From Massilia violaceinigra (GTDB lineage: Bacteria; Pseudomonadota; Gammaproteobacteria; Burkholderiales; Burkholderiaceae_D), in assembly GCF_002752675.1 (NCBI RefSeq), contig NZ_CP024608.1:6014001-6078000 (forward strand): a stretch of 64,000 bases of DNA, written 5' to 3'. Position numbers and translations under genes: made by a program. Below, piece after piece: positions 32,186 to 41,529 of the stretch; the first letter of the stretch is position 1, and each line of letters opens with the position of its first letter. The notes beneath the pieces are model-generated. The model searched no databases. It was not told the DNA's origin and saw only the letters and a list, made by a program, of their open reading frames with translations.

Positions 32186-33145
32186 TCAGGAAGCGAGCGC
32201 CAGCGGCTCCTGGTCGGCCTCGGTCGCCGGCGCGGGCTTGAGCAGCAACAGCTGCCCTTCCAGCACCCGGAACACCAGCGGCGCGTTCAGATGCGTGACC
32301 TCGCCATCGATGGCGACCTTGATCCGGCGCCGCCCAACCAGCCCGCGCTGCTTGACCGTCATGCTGGTCAGGCCGAAGGCGTGCAGATCGGGCGAGTCGC
32401 CCAGGCGCCCGAGCGCGCCGCGCAGCAGCAGGGCCAGCATGCCGAACTTGCCCACCACCTGGGGCGCCAGCGCGGCCAGCTTGCCATCCTCGATGCGCTC
32501 GGCCAGCGGCGCAATGCCGACCTGCTCCATCTGCAAACGGTTATTGCCGACGAACAGGGTGGAGGTGCGCAGAGTGCGCGTCTTGCCGTTGAGCTCGACG
32601 GTGATGTGCAAATGCCGGTAGGAACCGAGCACCGTCTTGAGGGCCGACAGCAGGGCCACCAGCCGGCTGCGTCCGTACTGTTTCTTGTCGATCTCGCGCT
32701 CTTCGAGCAGCTTGGGATACAGGCCGATGCTGGCGTTGACCAGGAAAACCTTGTCGTTGACCAGCCCCACCTGCACCGGCTCCACGCGCGCCGTCAGCAG
32801 CGCCTGCACGGCCTCGGCCAGGTCTTCCGGAATCTGGTGGGTGCGGCCGAAATAGTTGAAGGTGCCCTGCGGCAGCACGCCGAACTGGCAGCCGCTGTCC
32901 ACCGCCGCGCGCGCGACGGTGTTGATGGTGCCGTCCCCGCCGGCGGCGACCAGCACGCCCCCGGTGTCGCGTGCGCGCGCGGCCATGTGCTTCGCGATGC
33001 CGGCCAGCTCGCTGGCCTGCTCGAGCACGGCCAGTTCAAACTCGCGTCCGGCGGCGGTGAGCAGGTCTTCGATGGTTGTACGCTGGAGTTCCGTTTCCGC
33101 GTGACCAGATCCGGCATTGAGAATGATAAAAAGCGGCGCGGGCAT
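32186..33145 (-). CDS. Diacylglycerol/lipid kinase family protein
   Basis: 319 residues from ATG 33145 (MPAPLFIILNAGSGHAE). The ATP site is VAAGGDGTINTVARA (the family GGDGT box), then GVLPQGTFNYFGRTH. The C-terminal beta sandwich is present (TSTLFVGNNRLQMEQVG, RIKVAIDGEVTHL). Enzymes of this group (YegS/BmrU-like) phosphorylate lipids such as diacylglycerol or sphingoid-like bases at the inner membrane face. No partner gene is adjacent. Confidence 0.87.
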   Translation of the reverse strand: MPAPLFIILNAGSGHAETELQRTTIEDLLTAAGREFELAVLEQASELAGIAKHMAARARDTGGVLVAAGGDGTINTVARAAVDSGCQFGVLPQGTFNYFGRTHQIPEDLAEAVQALLTARVEPVQVGLVNDKVFLVNASIGLYPKLLEEREIDKKQYGRSRLVALLSALKTVLGSYRHLHITVELNGKTRTLRTSTLFVGNNRLQMEQVGIAPLAERIEDGKLAALAPQVVGKFGMLALLLRGALGRLGDSPDLHAFGLTSMTVKQRGLVGRRRIKVAIDGEVTHLNAPLVFRVLEGQLLLLKPAPATEADQEPLALAS

Positions 33146-33262
33146 GTGGGCTGACTGTGAGATGGACGAAGCCAAACTTTACCATCGCGCTTGCGATGTT
33201 GCGCTTTCGATACGCCAAATGGCGCGTCGCGCGCGGCCTTTACCCACGTCGCATGCGCGCCG

Positions 33263-35794
33263 TCAGCCGTGCGCTCCGGCCTCGGCCGGCATCGCCTGGT
33301 TGGCGCTGGCAACCGGCTTGATCCGGGCCAGTACGCCGATCAGCTCGGCCGTATTGGCCGGCTTGACGAAATAATGGTCGAAACCGGCCTGCACCGCGCT
33401 GGCTTTGTCGTATTTGTTGCCGTAGCCGGTCACGGCGATCAGGGTGGCGCCGCGCGCGTGCGTGCTGGCCCTGAGCCGGCGCGCCAATTCGTTGCCGTCC
33501 ATGCCGGGCAGGCCGATGTCGAGCAGGCAGGCGTCCGGCCCGAAGCTGCCCACGCTTTCCAGCGCCCGATGCGGATCATGCTCGACCATCACCACGTGGC
33601 CGGCCGACTCCAGCACCATGGCCATGGCGTTCGCGGCATCCTTGTTGTCGTCGACCAGCATCAGGCGCAGCCCTTCGCCCTCGTGGTGGCGGGGTCCGCG
33701 GCCTGAACCGCCGGCCCCGCCGGGCGCGGCGTGCTTTTGCAGGTACACCGAGAAGGTCGCGCCCTCCCCCGGCCCCGGGCTGGCCGCCGTCACATGGCCG
33801 CCATGCAGCGATACCAGGCTGCGCACCAGCGCCAGTCCCAGGCCCAGCCCGCCCTGGGAACGGTCGGACGAGCGTTTTTCTTGCGTGAACAGGTCGAAAA
33901 TGTGCGGCATCAGCATGGCATCGAGGCCAATGCCGTTGTCGCGCACGTGCAGCTCGACCGTGTCGGCGTGATGGCTGATCTCGAGCATGATGCGCCCACC
34001 CGGCTGCGTGTACTTGGCCGCGTTGTGCAGCAGGTTGGTCAGCACCTGCACCAGCCGCTTGCGGTCGCCCCACACGGCAACCTCGCCTTCGCCGGGCACG
34101 TCGAGGCTGAGCGTATGGCCGCGCTCGGAAATGAGCGGCTGGGTTTGCTCGACCGACTCCAGCACCACCTGGTGCAGGTCGATCGGCTGCTTGTCGAGCA
34201 CCACCAGCCCCGTGTTCACGCGCGACACGTCCAGCAGATCGTTGATCAAACTGGTCATATGGTTGACCTGGCGCTCAATGATGACGCTCGACATCTTCAC
34301 GCGCGAGGCATTGTCTGGCGCCATGGCCAGCAAGTGCGCGGCCGAACGGATCGGCGCGAGCGGATTGCGCAGCTCGTGCGACAGCATCGCCAGGAATTCA
34401 TCCTTGTGGCGCCCCGCCTCGCGCAACGATTCCTCGGCGCGCTTGCGGGCGCTGACATCGATCGACACGCCGCGTATGCACCTTGCATTGCCGGCCTCGT
34501 CCGGCACCACGGTGGCGTACACCTGCAGCCAGACGGTCTGGCCATTGTCGGGCCGGCGCAGGCGCACTACCTCGCCGTAGCTGCCATTCGATTTGATCGC
34601 CTCGCTGCGCGCAAGTTCCATCCTTTGCAGATCGGCGGGATCGAGAAAATCCCACAGACTGCGCATGTCGGTCCAGTTTTCGCCGAACAGTTCGGGCGCG
34701 TTATCGGAGAACAAGACCTCATTGCTGGCCAGGTCCCAGTCCCACACCACCATGCGCGCCACTTTCATGCCTTCTTTCAGGCGCAGTTCGCTGCGCTGCA
34801 GCGCCTGGCGCCCCATGGTGCGGTCGGTGACGTCGAAGCCCTGCACGAAAATGCCGCTCACGCTGCCGTCTTCGATGATCGGCTGGTACACGAAGTCGAT
34901 GTAGGCCTGGACCGGCCCGCTGTCGGGCGTGGTGCGCAGTTCGATGCGCAGGTCGCCCGCCTTGTACGGCTTGCCGCTGGCATACACCGCATCGAGCAGC
35001 TCGAAAAATCCCTGGCCGACGATGTCGGGCAGCGCCTCGCGCACGCTCTTGCCGATCAGCGGACGCTCGCCCACCAGGCGCAGGTAGGCCGAATTGGCAA
35101 ATTCAAAGACATGCTCCGGCCCGCGCAGGATGCACATGAAGCCGTGCGCCTGCTCGAACAGCGAACGCAGGCGCGTGGTTTCGGCTTCGCGCTGCTCGCG
35201 CAGGGCCTGTTCGGCGCGCAGGCGCTGTCCGGTCTGGATGGCTTCGAGCCGCTGCGCCTGCTCGCGCTGGGCGATCTGTTCGGTCAGGGCCAGGTTCATC
35301 CGTTCCAGCGCCGCCTTGGCATTGTGCTGGGCCGTGACGTCGTTGCACACCACCAGCACCCCGTGCACGCCATCGTGGTCTTCGATCGGGCTGTAGCCGT
35401 AGGTCCACCAGACATCCTCGCGCTTGCCGTGGCGCGTGACCGGCACCAGCTGGTCTTCGTGCCAGGTGCTGCCGCCGCCGGCCATGACCGTCTCGATCTG
35501 CGGGCCGATGATGGGCCAGATTTCTTCCCAGCAGTCGCGCCCGCGCTGGCCCAGCGCACACGGATGGCGCTCCGGACCCATGGTCAGCCGGTAGGCGTCG
35601 TTATAGAACTGCACCAGCTCGCCGCCCCACCACAGGAACATCGGATGGCGGGAGGTGAGGATCAGGCGGATCGTGCTCTTGAGCAGCGTTGGCCAGTGTT
35701 CGGGGGGACCGAGGGGCGTGGTGCTCCAGTCCTTGGCGCGCATCAGGGCGCCGAGTTCTCCGCCGTTGGAGAGGAAATCAAATGTCAGACGCAT
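33263..35794 (-). CDS. Hybrid sensor histidine kinase (PAS, HisKA, HATPase, REC)
   Basis: 843 residues with no membrane segment, so cytoplasmic. The N-terminal domain (ALMRAKDWSTTPLGPPEHWP) is followed by PAS modules at about 20-150, 200-330 and 340-460. Then come the dimerisation/phosphoacceptor helix FLAMLSHELRNPLAPIRSAA (His phosphorylated), an ATPase domain (LLHNAAKYTQPGG, DNGIGLDAML, GLGLGLALVRSLV) and a C-terminal receiver with DDNKDA, DIGLPGMDG (phosphoacceptor Asp) and FVKPANTAE. Signals may be light or redox through the PAS domains, but no flavin Cys or haem motif is obvious. No cognate regulator is adjacent. Confidence 0.93.
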   Translation of the reverse strand: MRLTFDFLSNGGELGALMRAKDWSTTPLGPPEHWPTLLKSTIRLILTSRHPMFLWWGGELVQFYNDAYRLTMGPERHPCALGQRGRDCWEEIWPIIGPQIETVMAGGGSTWHEDQLVPVTRHGKREDVWWTYGYSPIEDHDGVHGVLVVCNDVTAQHNAKAALERMNLALTEQIAQREQAQRLEAIQTGQRLRAEQALREQREAETTRLRSLFEQAHGFMCILRGPEHVFEFANSAYLRLVGERPLIGKSVREALPDIVGQGFFELLDAVYASGKPYKAGDLRIELRTTPDSGPVQAYIDFVYQPIIEDGSVSGIFVQGFDVTDRTMGRQALQRSELRLKEGMKVARMVVWDWDLASNEVLFSDNAPELFGENWTDMRSLWDFLDPADLQRMELARSEAIKSNGSYGEVVRLRRPDNGQTVWLQVYATVVPDEAGNARCIRGVSIDVSARKRAEESLREAGRHKDEFLAMLSHELRNPLAPIRSAAHLLAMAPDNASRVKMSSVIIERQVNHMTSLINDLLDVSRVNTGLVVLDKQPIDLHQVVLESVEQTQPLISERGHTLSLDVPGEGEVAVWGDRKRLVQVLTNLLHNAAKYTQPGGRIMLEISHHADTVELHVRDNGIGLDAMLMPHIFDLFTQEKRSSDRSQGGLGLGLALVRSLVSLHGGHVTAASPGPGEGATFSVYLQKHAAPGGAGGSGRGPRHHEGEGLRLMLVDDNKDAANAMAMVLESAGHVVMVEHDPHRALESVGSFGPDACLLDIGLPGMDGNELARRLRASTHARGATLIAVTGYGNKYDKASAVQAGFDHYFVKPANTAELIGVLARIKPVASANQAMPAEAGAHG

Positions 35795-35932
35795 CCAGTG
35801 CCCGAGTTGTTGTCGCCGATAATGAAAGCACGCACACGGTAAAGCGGTGGCGCGTGCGTAATCGTATCATTATGTAACGACATGCGACGTACGGTTTGTC
35901 CAACGTCGGCGGATGACAACACGCGCGCGCAA

Positions 35933-36358
35933 TCAGCCCGGCAGATCATTGCGTGCGGCGCGCGCCGCGGGCAGCAGCGCCGCCACCGGCGCCAGGGGGG
36001 CGCCGGAATTGAAGTACGCGGACAGCGCATGGCGCGACCAGCCGCCGGCGGCCCGGCGCAGCGGCCGCGCGCGCAGGGTCGGCACGTTCGGACGCTTGCG
36101 AAACGCAGGCTCGGGCGGCGGCGGCAACAGCACGGGAACGTCGTGCGCCATGCCCCTGGCGCCCGCCAGGAAGCCGAGGATGCGGTTCTCGACATCGTAG
36201 AACACGCCATCCTCGAACCAGCCGATGTGCTCGCCCTTGAGCGAAAACGCGCTCAGGCCGAACACGAAACCAGCCGGCTCCCCGCCGATGGTGCGCAAGC
36301 AGAATTCGTCCAGGATGGCGGACGCCCTGCCCGCCTCGTCATATAGCCAAGTAACCAA
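35933..36358 (-). CDS. 4-fold beta flower (4FB) domain protein
   Basis: 141 residues. The core FGLSAFSLKGEHIGWFEDG, FYDVENRILGFLAG is the beta-flower repeat described for this small domain. A proline-rich stretch (VLLPPPPEPAFRKRP) and a basic tail that is probably disordered follow. The family has no established function. There is no signal peptide. The gene lies 91 bp after the SDR gene in the same orientation and may be read through from the galactose operon. Confidence 0.7.
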   Translation of the reverse strand: MVTWLYDEAGRASAILDEFCLRTIGGEPAGFVFGLSAFSLKGEHIGWFEDGVFYDVENRILGFLAGARGMAHDVPVLLPPPPEPAFRKRPNVPTLRARPLRRAAGGWSRHALSAYFNSGAPLAPVAALLPAARAARNDLPG

Positions 36359-36449
36359 AAATCATCCCCTCAATGCGCCATGTTGTTCCTTCCACTGATT
36401 TTAACTTGTAATATTCGCAACTTGGCGCACCGTTGAAACGATCGCGGAA

Positions 36450-37214
36450 TCAGGTCCAGCCGGCGTCGACGACAAATTCCTGGGCCGTCATCATGCGGCT
36501 GTCGTGCGCGCCCAGGAACAGCGCCATGCTGGCCACATCCTGTCCGACGATGCGTCCCGGCAGGCACTGGTGTTCATCCATGGCGCGCTCGCCGGCCGGG
36601 TCGACCCATGTGTCGAGCTGGCGCGGAGTCATGACCCAGCCCGGCGTGAGCGTGTTGACGCGGATGCCGCTCTTGCCGAATTCGCGCGCCAGGCTGCGCG
36701 TGAGGCCGTTCACGGCCGATTTGCTTGCCGCGTACACCGGATAGCCGGCCACCTTGTTCTTCCAGCCGGTCGAGCCGAGGTTGATGATGGCCCCGCCGCC
36801 GCGCCGCTGCATGCCTTCCATCACCGCCTGGGCCGCGAAAAACGCGACCTTGAGGTTGATCGCGACCTTGTCGTCGAAGTACTCTGGACTGACCTGCAGG
36901 AAATCGTGGCGCTCGTCGTTGGCGGTATTGTTGACCAGCACATCGAAGTCGCCCAGCTTTTCGCCGGCCGCCTTCACGCTGGCGCGCAGCGCATCGATAT
37001 CGGACAGGTCGCAGCCGATGAAGTACGGCGTGTGCGCCACCGTGCCGGCCAGGCCGTCGACCAGCTCGGTGGACGAGGCGATATCGCGGTCGGCGAACGC
37101 CACGCGCGCGCCCTGGCGCGCAAAGGCGGCCACGATATCGGCCCCGATGCCCGAACCGCCGCCGGTCACGAAGACGGCCTTGCCGGCCAGGCTCGGGTAA
37201 TTCGCAAATTCCAT
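36450..37214 (-). CDS. SDR dehydrogenase, probable D-galactose 1-dehydrogenase
   Basis: 254 residues from ATG 37214 with AAGGAA upstream (the longer frame upstream is not conserved). Cofactor motif TGGGSGIG near the start, NNTAN, and the catalytic set Ser (NLGSTGWKN) with YAASK. The context makes oxidation of galactose (or L-arabinose/L-fucose) to the lactone the likely reaction: the other steps of the galactonate route (lactonase, DgoD, DgoK, DgoA) are in the same locus and a sugar dehydrogenase is otherwise missing. Cofactor preference cannot be read with confidence. Separated from dgoA by 96 bp. Confidence 0.83.
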   Translation of the reverse strand: MEFANYPSLAGKAVFVTGGGSGIGADIVAAFARQGARVAFADRDIASSTELVDGLAGTVAHTPYFIGCDLSDIDALRASVKAAGEKLGDFDVLVNNTANDERHDFLQVSPEYFDDKVAINLKVAFFAAQAVMEGMQRRGGGAIINLGSTGWKNKVAGYPVYAASKSAVNGLTRSLAREFGKSGIRVNTLTPGWVMTPRQLDTWVDPAGERAMDEHQCLPGRIVGQDVASMALFLGAHDSRMMTAQEFVVDAGWT

Positions 37215-37310
37215 GGTATTTCCTTTTTCTTGTTGTTGAGCGCTGCTTCTGCCTATGCGGCTGCTGATGCACTTCGACTGTTCATGCACGCGGCATGTCG
37301 ACCGCTGCTG

Positions 37311-37934
37311 CTAGCTGGCCCGGGTGGCCTGCCACGCGGCGACGAACGCCGCGGCCCGCGCACCCAGTTCGCCCGGCGTCACGCCCGGTGCATACAAGGC
37401 GCCGCCGATGCCGAAGCCGGTGGCCCCGGCCGCGACCCAGGCGGGCATGGTTTCCGGCGACACGCCGCCGACCGGCCACAGGGGCGTGCCCGGCGGGAGC
37501 ACGGTCTTGAAGGCTTTCAGGCCGGCGTAGCCGACCATCTCGGCCGGGAAAATCTTGAGCGCGTGGGCGCCGGCGCCGAGCGCGTCGAACGCTTCGGTCG
37601 GCGTTGCCACGCCGGGCGCGCACAGCATGCCCAATGCTGCCGCACGCGCGATCACGGCCGTGTTGCAATTCGGCGCGACCAGCATGCGTCCGCCGGCCGC
37701 ATGCACGGCGTCCACATCGGCCACGCTGAGCATGGTGCCGCCGCCGACGATGGCGCCGGCCGGCGCCATGCGCGCGAGCAGCGCGATCGATTCGAGCGCG
37801 CCGGGGCGGTTGAGGGGCACTTCGAGCAGGCGAAAGCCGGCCCCGAACAGGGCTGCGCCGGCCGCCTCGGCGTCACGCGCTTGCAGGCCGCGCAAGATGG
37901 CGACCAGCGGCGGATTGAAGTGGGTCAGGTCCAT
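37311..37934 (-). CDS. dgoA: 2-dehydro-3-deoxy-6-phosphogalactonate aldolase
   Basis: 207 residues. Class I KDPG/KDPGal aldolase: LVAILRGL, the catalytic Glu in LLEVPLNRPG, VGGGTMLSVADV, and the Schiff-base Lys in HALKIFPAEMVG. It splits KDPGal into pyruvate and glyceraldehyde-3-phosphate, the last step of the DeLey-Doudoroff pathway. Assigned to galactose rather than glucose because it lies 2 bp after dgoK. KDPG and KDPGal aldolases are hard to separate by sequence alone, so the specificity rests mainly on context. Confidence 0.91.
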   Translation of the reverse strand: MDLTHFNPPLVAILRGLQARDAEAAGAALFGAGFRLLEVPLNRPGALESIALLARMAPAGAIVGGGTMLSVADVDAVHAAGGRMLVAPNCNTAVIARAAALGMLCAPGVATPTEAFDALGAGAHALKIFPAEMVGYAGLKAFKTVLPPGTPLWPVGGVSPETMPAWVAAGATGFGIGGALYAPGVTPGELGARAAAFVAAWQATRAS

Positions 37935-37936
37935 GA

Positions 37937-38812
37937 TCAGAGCCTTTCAAAAAAGTGGGCCAGCGCGGCCAGGTAGACTTCGTCCGGATCGTGCGCGCGC
38001 GCCGGCATGCCGTAGTGCTCGGCCGCGCGCTCGTAACGCGCACTGAGCGCGGGCGAAGCGATGATGTCGATGGCGCTGTCGGCATGGCCCTGCGCCGCCA
38101 CGAACTCGGTGCCGATCAGCAGGCCGCTGACGAACGAGCGCGCCTGCGCCGCCGCCATGGTCTTCGACACCACGCGCGCGCGCACGCCGAACAGCGCGTT
38201 CGACAGCGGCCGCGCGCGCCGCGCTTCCTGCAGGCCGGCGGCAAAGGCGCTGGCGTCGTCCGGGCCGCCGGCCATCAGCGCGGCCAGGGTACCGCCGGCG
38301 GCCAGCATCGCAAACAGTTCGCCGGTCATGTAGGTCACCAGCTGGTCGACGCGGCCGCCGCGCAGGAAGACCCACTTGCTGTGGGTCCCCGGCAGCACCA
38401 CCCAGCCGTCGCTCAGGCCGCGCCCGGCGGCGCCGAGCAGTTGCGTCTCTTCGCCGCGCATCACATCGACCGCGCCATCGCGCGTGCAGTAGCCGGGCAC
38501 GATGAAGCAGCCGGGGTGGCCCGCCACAGGCGCCAGATGGGCCGGCAGCGCGGTCAGCGGCACGCCGGTATCCAGATAAGGTACTTCCTGCCAGCCGCTG
38601 GCCGAACCGACCATGCCGGACATGACCACCGGGATGGCGGCGCCGACGCCCATGCTGGCGCGCAGCGCCGCCAGCGAGCCGGCGAAGTCGCCGCCGACGG
38701 CCAGCATGCCCTGGTCGTCCGCATGGCGCGCGAGACACTTGCCGTCGCGTCCGACCAGATAGGCGCGGCGGTTGCTGGTTCCCCAGTCGATACCAAGTAA
38801 TTGCGTATGCAT
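37937..38812 (-). CDS. dgoK: 2-dehydro-3-deoxygalactonokinase
   Basis: 291 residues from ATG 38812, which is preceded by GAGGAA. DgoK hallmarks: LLGIDWGTSNRRAYLV (ATP-binding start of the sugar-kinase-like fold), SGMVGSASGWQEVPY, FIVPGYC and RGEETQLLG, then VLPGTHSKWV and a C-terminal GTEFVAAQ. It phosphorylates KDGal at O6. It overlaps neither neighbour: 2 bp from dgoA, 8 bp after the TonB receptor gene, in the same transcript. Confidence 0.93.
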   Translation of the reverse strand: MHTQLLGIDWGTSNRRAYLVGRDGKCLARHADDQGMLAVGGDFAGSLAALRASMGVGAAIPVVMSGMVGSASGWQEVPYLDTGVPLTALPAHLAPVAGHPGCFIVPGYCTRDGAVDVMRGEETQLLGAAGRGLSDGWVVLPGTHSKWVFLRGGRVDQLVTYMTGELFAMLAAGGTLAALMAGGPDDASAFAAGLQEARRARPLSNALFGVRARVVSKTMAAAQARSFVSGLLIGTEFVAAQGHADSAIDIIASPALSARYERAAEHYGMPARAHDPDEVYLAALAHFFERL

Positions 38813-38820
38813 GGTTCCTC

Positions 38821-41385
38821 TCATAGTTTGTACGATAAGCCGAGATTGAAGCGGCGCCCGAACTCCGTCACTTCCTGCTCGTACGGATTGTTCGCGCTGG
38901 TGTAGACCACCTTCTGGTTGGTCACGTTATCGACACCAAAACGCAGCTGAAGTTTCGGCGTGAGGTGCTTGGCGAATGACAGCGCGACATAGGTTTCGGC
39001 GTCGTTGTCGACCAGCTGGCCCGCGCCCCAGGTCGGGTTGCGCACAAAAGCGCTGTGATAGTTGGCCGACATGCGTGCCTCGTAGCCGGCTTTTTCGTAC
39101 CAGACGGTCAGGCCGCCGTTGTGCTTCATCAGCCCTTCGATCGGGAACGGTTTGGCGGCCGGGATATTTTCGTGGATGTTACTGGCAGTGTAGGCGTAGT
39201 TTCCGGAGAGTCCAAGGCCGTTGGCGAAGGATTGCTGGTACACCAGCTCGACCCCGCGGATATTGCCGCCCTTGCCGTTGACCGAACGTGTCACCAGCGC
39301 GCCGCGCCCGTCCAGCGTGGTCTTGTCGCTGGTGATGCCGATGTAGCGGCTGATATCCTTGTAGAACAGGCCCGCCGACAGCAGCGCGCCTTTGTCGAAG
39401 TACCACTGGTAAGCCAGGTCGATCTGGTCGGCCAGCATGGGTTTCAACTGCGGATTGCCGGCGCCGCCGGTCAGCGGCTGGGTGGGATTGGCGTCCACGT
39501 TCAGGTTGCGCGAGGCGCGCATTTCGTCGAGCGGCGCGCGCGACATGGCGCGGGCGATGGAGAAGCGCACCTGGCGTTCCTGCGTCTCGTCCACATTGAA
39601 AATCAGGTTCACGCTCGGCAGCACTTCGGTGTAGGAAGTGCCGTCGCCGACCGCCGTGGGTGCGGCACCGTTGAGCGCCTGCATGCCCTCGCCGGTCTGT
39701 GTGGTGTGGACCACGCGCAGGCCGGCATTGCCACGGAAGGTTTTGCCGAACAGCGTGCCATCGAGGTCGGCCTGGCCGTACAGCGAGGCGCCGCGCTCGC
39801 GCACCTTCCAGCCCGACAGAAGGTCGTTCTGGGTGCGCGGGCGGCCCGCCGCGTCGAAAGCGCCCGGCCCGAAGGCGGCCGCCGTGCTGGCGCCGAAGTC
39901 GCGCAGGGCGATGTAGGGCGCCATGCCGGCCACGTTGACGGTCTCGTAGTCCGCGTCGGGAATCGCCGCGATCGGGGCGACCTGCCACGTGGTCTGGCCG
40001 TACGATTTTTCGCGGTGGGTGGCGCGCGCGCCGAACTTGAGGCGCTTGACCGGGCCGAGCTCGATATCGCGCGCCGCGTTCAGGTGCAGCGCGCCCAGTT
40101 CGTCCTTGAGGCGGCCGTCGGTATCGATGTGCATGGTCGGCCCCCAGAAATTGGCCGGGTTGCCGCTGTCCTGGCCGAGCGAGAACGATTGCTGCTCGCC
40201 GCCGGTGAAGGCCCAGCTGAGGGTGCCTGTGCCGCGGCTGAACTGGCGCAGGTCGCGCCACTGGCTGTCGCGCTGCGCGCGCGAGGTGGACAGGTCCGCC
40301 TCGAGCTTCCAGGCGCCGGCCGTGGTTTTGCCGTTCACGCCCAGCGCCAGGGTGCTGGTGTCCTGCACCCACAGCGTATCGTGGTTGCTGAAGCCCATAT
40401 CGGCCACGCTGGCGCCGGCCACGTAACCGTTTCGGATATCGAGCTTGCTGTAGCGGCCCTTCTGGCCGTTGTCCCAGTTGCCGATGTCGCCGCTCCAGTG
40501 CTGCAGGCCCGGCTCGCGGATCCTGGCCAGGGCGTAGTAGGCGTCGGCGGTGAGCAGGCTCTCGCCGCTCTTCCATTCGACTTTCCCCAGCACGCTGGAG
40601 CGTTCGTCGGTGCCGCGCAAGACCTTGTCCTGGAAGCCCCACGGCGTTTTGTCGACCTTGCCGTCGCCATCGATGTCGCCCGCATTGTTTTCGTTGAAGC
40701 CCCAGTGATCCTTGTTTTTTTGCAGCGATGGCTGGTCCTGGTAGCTGAACGCCAGCGCCACGCCGAGCGACTTGTCGACGAACTGGTCGAGGTAGATGCC
40801 GCCCACGCGCGGCGCGGTTTTCTTCGCGCCCGGGATATCGCGCCCCAGCGCGTAGTACAGCGCATCGGCGCGCAGCGAAGCCTGGCGGCCGCTGTATTTG
40901 AGCGGCTGCACGGTTTTCAGGTCGATCGTGGTGGCCACGCCGCCTTCCACCAGTTCGGCCGACTGGGTCTTGTAGACGGTGGCGCCGCTGAGCGACTCGG
41001 ACGGAAACTGCTCGAAACGCACCGAACGATCCGGTTCCGACGTGGCCAGTTCGCGCCCGTTGAGGGTGGCGCCGATGAAGCGCGGGCCGAGGCCGCGCGC
41101 CACCACCTGGCTGGCATTGCCGCGGTCGATGCCGGACGACAGGCCGGGCAGGCGCGCAAGCGATTCGGCGATGGTGGTGTCGGGCAGCTTGCCGATGTCT
41201 TCGGAGGCGATCACTTCGACCATGCTGTCCGACGCTTCCTTGACCGCCAGCGCATTGCGCACCGACGAACGGATACCGGACACCGTCACTTGCTGTACCT
41301 CGTCGGCTTGGGCGCGGGCGTCCGCCGCGGCGAGCGGCAAGGCGAACAGGCTCGCGATCAGCCAACTGAGTTTCTTCTGTTTCAT
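38821..41385 (-). CDS. TonB-dependent receptor (carbohydrate uptake)
   Basis: 854 residues. A signal peptide is followed by the N-terminal region and plug (QQVTVSGIRSSVRNALAVKE, ASDSMVEVIASEDIGKLPDT, GSSIDRG-like SGIDRGNASQVVARG) and a 22-strand barrel ending in the aromatic C-terminus RRFNLGLSYKL. The TonB box region is weak. It probably moves galactose-rich oligosaccharides or galactosides across the outer membrane, since dgoK, dgoA and the dehydrogenase follow directly. An operator dyad lies about 120 bp upstream of its start. No SusD gene is present, as expected in proteobacteria. Confidence 0.91.
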   Translation of the reverse strand: MKQKKLSWLIASLFALPLAAADARAQADEVQQVTVSGIRSSVRNALAVKEASDSMVEVIASEDIGKLPDTTIAESLARLPGLSSGIDRGNASQVVARGLGPRFIGATLNGRELATSEPDRSVRFEQFPSESLSGATVYKTQSAELVEGGVATTIDLKTVQPLKYSGRQASLRADALYYALGRDIPGAKKTAPRVGGIYLDQFVDKSLGVALAFSYQDQPSLQKNKDHWGFNENNAGDIDGDGKVDKTPWGFQDKVLRGTDERSSVLGKVEWKSGESLLTADAYYALARIREPGLQHWSGDIGNWDNGQKGRYSKLDIRNGYVAGASVADMGFSNHDTLWVQDTSTLALGVNGKTTAGAWKLEADLSTSRAQRDSQWRDLRQFSRGTGTLSWAFTGGEQQSFSLGQDSGNPANFWGPTMHIDTDGRLKDELGALHLNAARDIELGPVKRLKFGARATHREKSYGQTTWQVAPIAAIPDADYETVNVAGMAPYIALRDFGASTAAAFGPGAFDAAGRPRTQNDLLSGWKVRERGASLYGQADLDGTLFGKTFRGNAGLRVVHTTQTGEGMQALNGAAPTAVGDGTSYTEVLPSVNLIFNVDETQERQVRFSIARAMSRAPLDEMRASRNLNVDANPTQPLTGGAGNPQLKPMLADQIDLAYQWYFDKGALLSAGLFYKDISRYIGITSDKTTLDGRGALVTRSVNGKGGNIRGVELVYQQSFANGLGLSGNYAYTASNIHENIPAAKPFPIEGLMKHNGGLTVWYEKAGYEARMSANYHSAFVRNPTWGAGQLVDNDAETYVALSFAKHLTPKLQLRFGVDNVTNQKVVYTSANNPYEQEVTEFGRRFNLGLSYKL

Positions 41386-41501
41386 ACGGGTCTCCTGGGT
41401 TGTATGGTGCTGCCACGCCCAGTTCGCTTTGCTGTCCGCGAATCCGGGTCATGGTCAGGATCGTACGGACTCCAGGGATATGATTCCAATTGCTTATTTA
41501 C

Positions 41502-41529
41502 AAAAAAGCATGCTTAAATCATATAGCTT
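41502..41529. promoter_or_regulatory. LysR-type operator copy, galactose locus unit 2
   Basis: AAGCAT-N11-ATAGCT (half-sites 41506-41511 and 41523-41528), aligned with the operator at 50701-50723: 21 of 28 positions agree, including an A-run on the left and ATAGCTT on the right. It sits about 120 bp upstream of the TonB receptor gene and overlaps the last codons and stop of the LysR gene. Confidence 0.6.

Noticed and set aside
37311..38812. Entner-Doudoroff (glucose) route instead of galactose
   Set aside because: The kinase is DgoK-like and dgoD, GH35 and AraF-like genes share the locus; no 6-phosphogluconate dehydratase is present.
39055..41517. A long plus-strand reading frame opposite the TonB receptor gene
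   Set aside because: It is antisense to a conserved receptor, has no recognisable domain, and its Arg/Ala/Gly composition is a by-product of GC-rich third positions.
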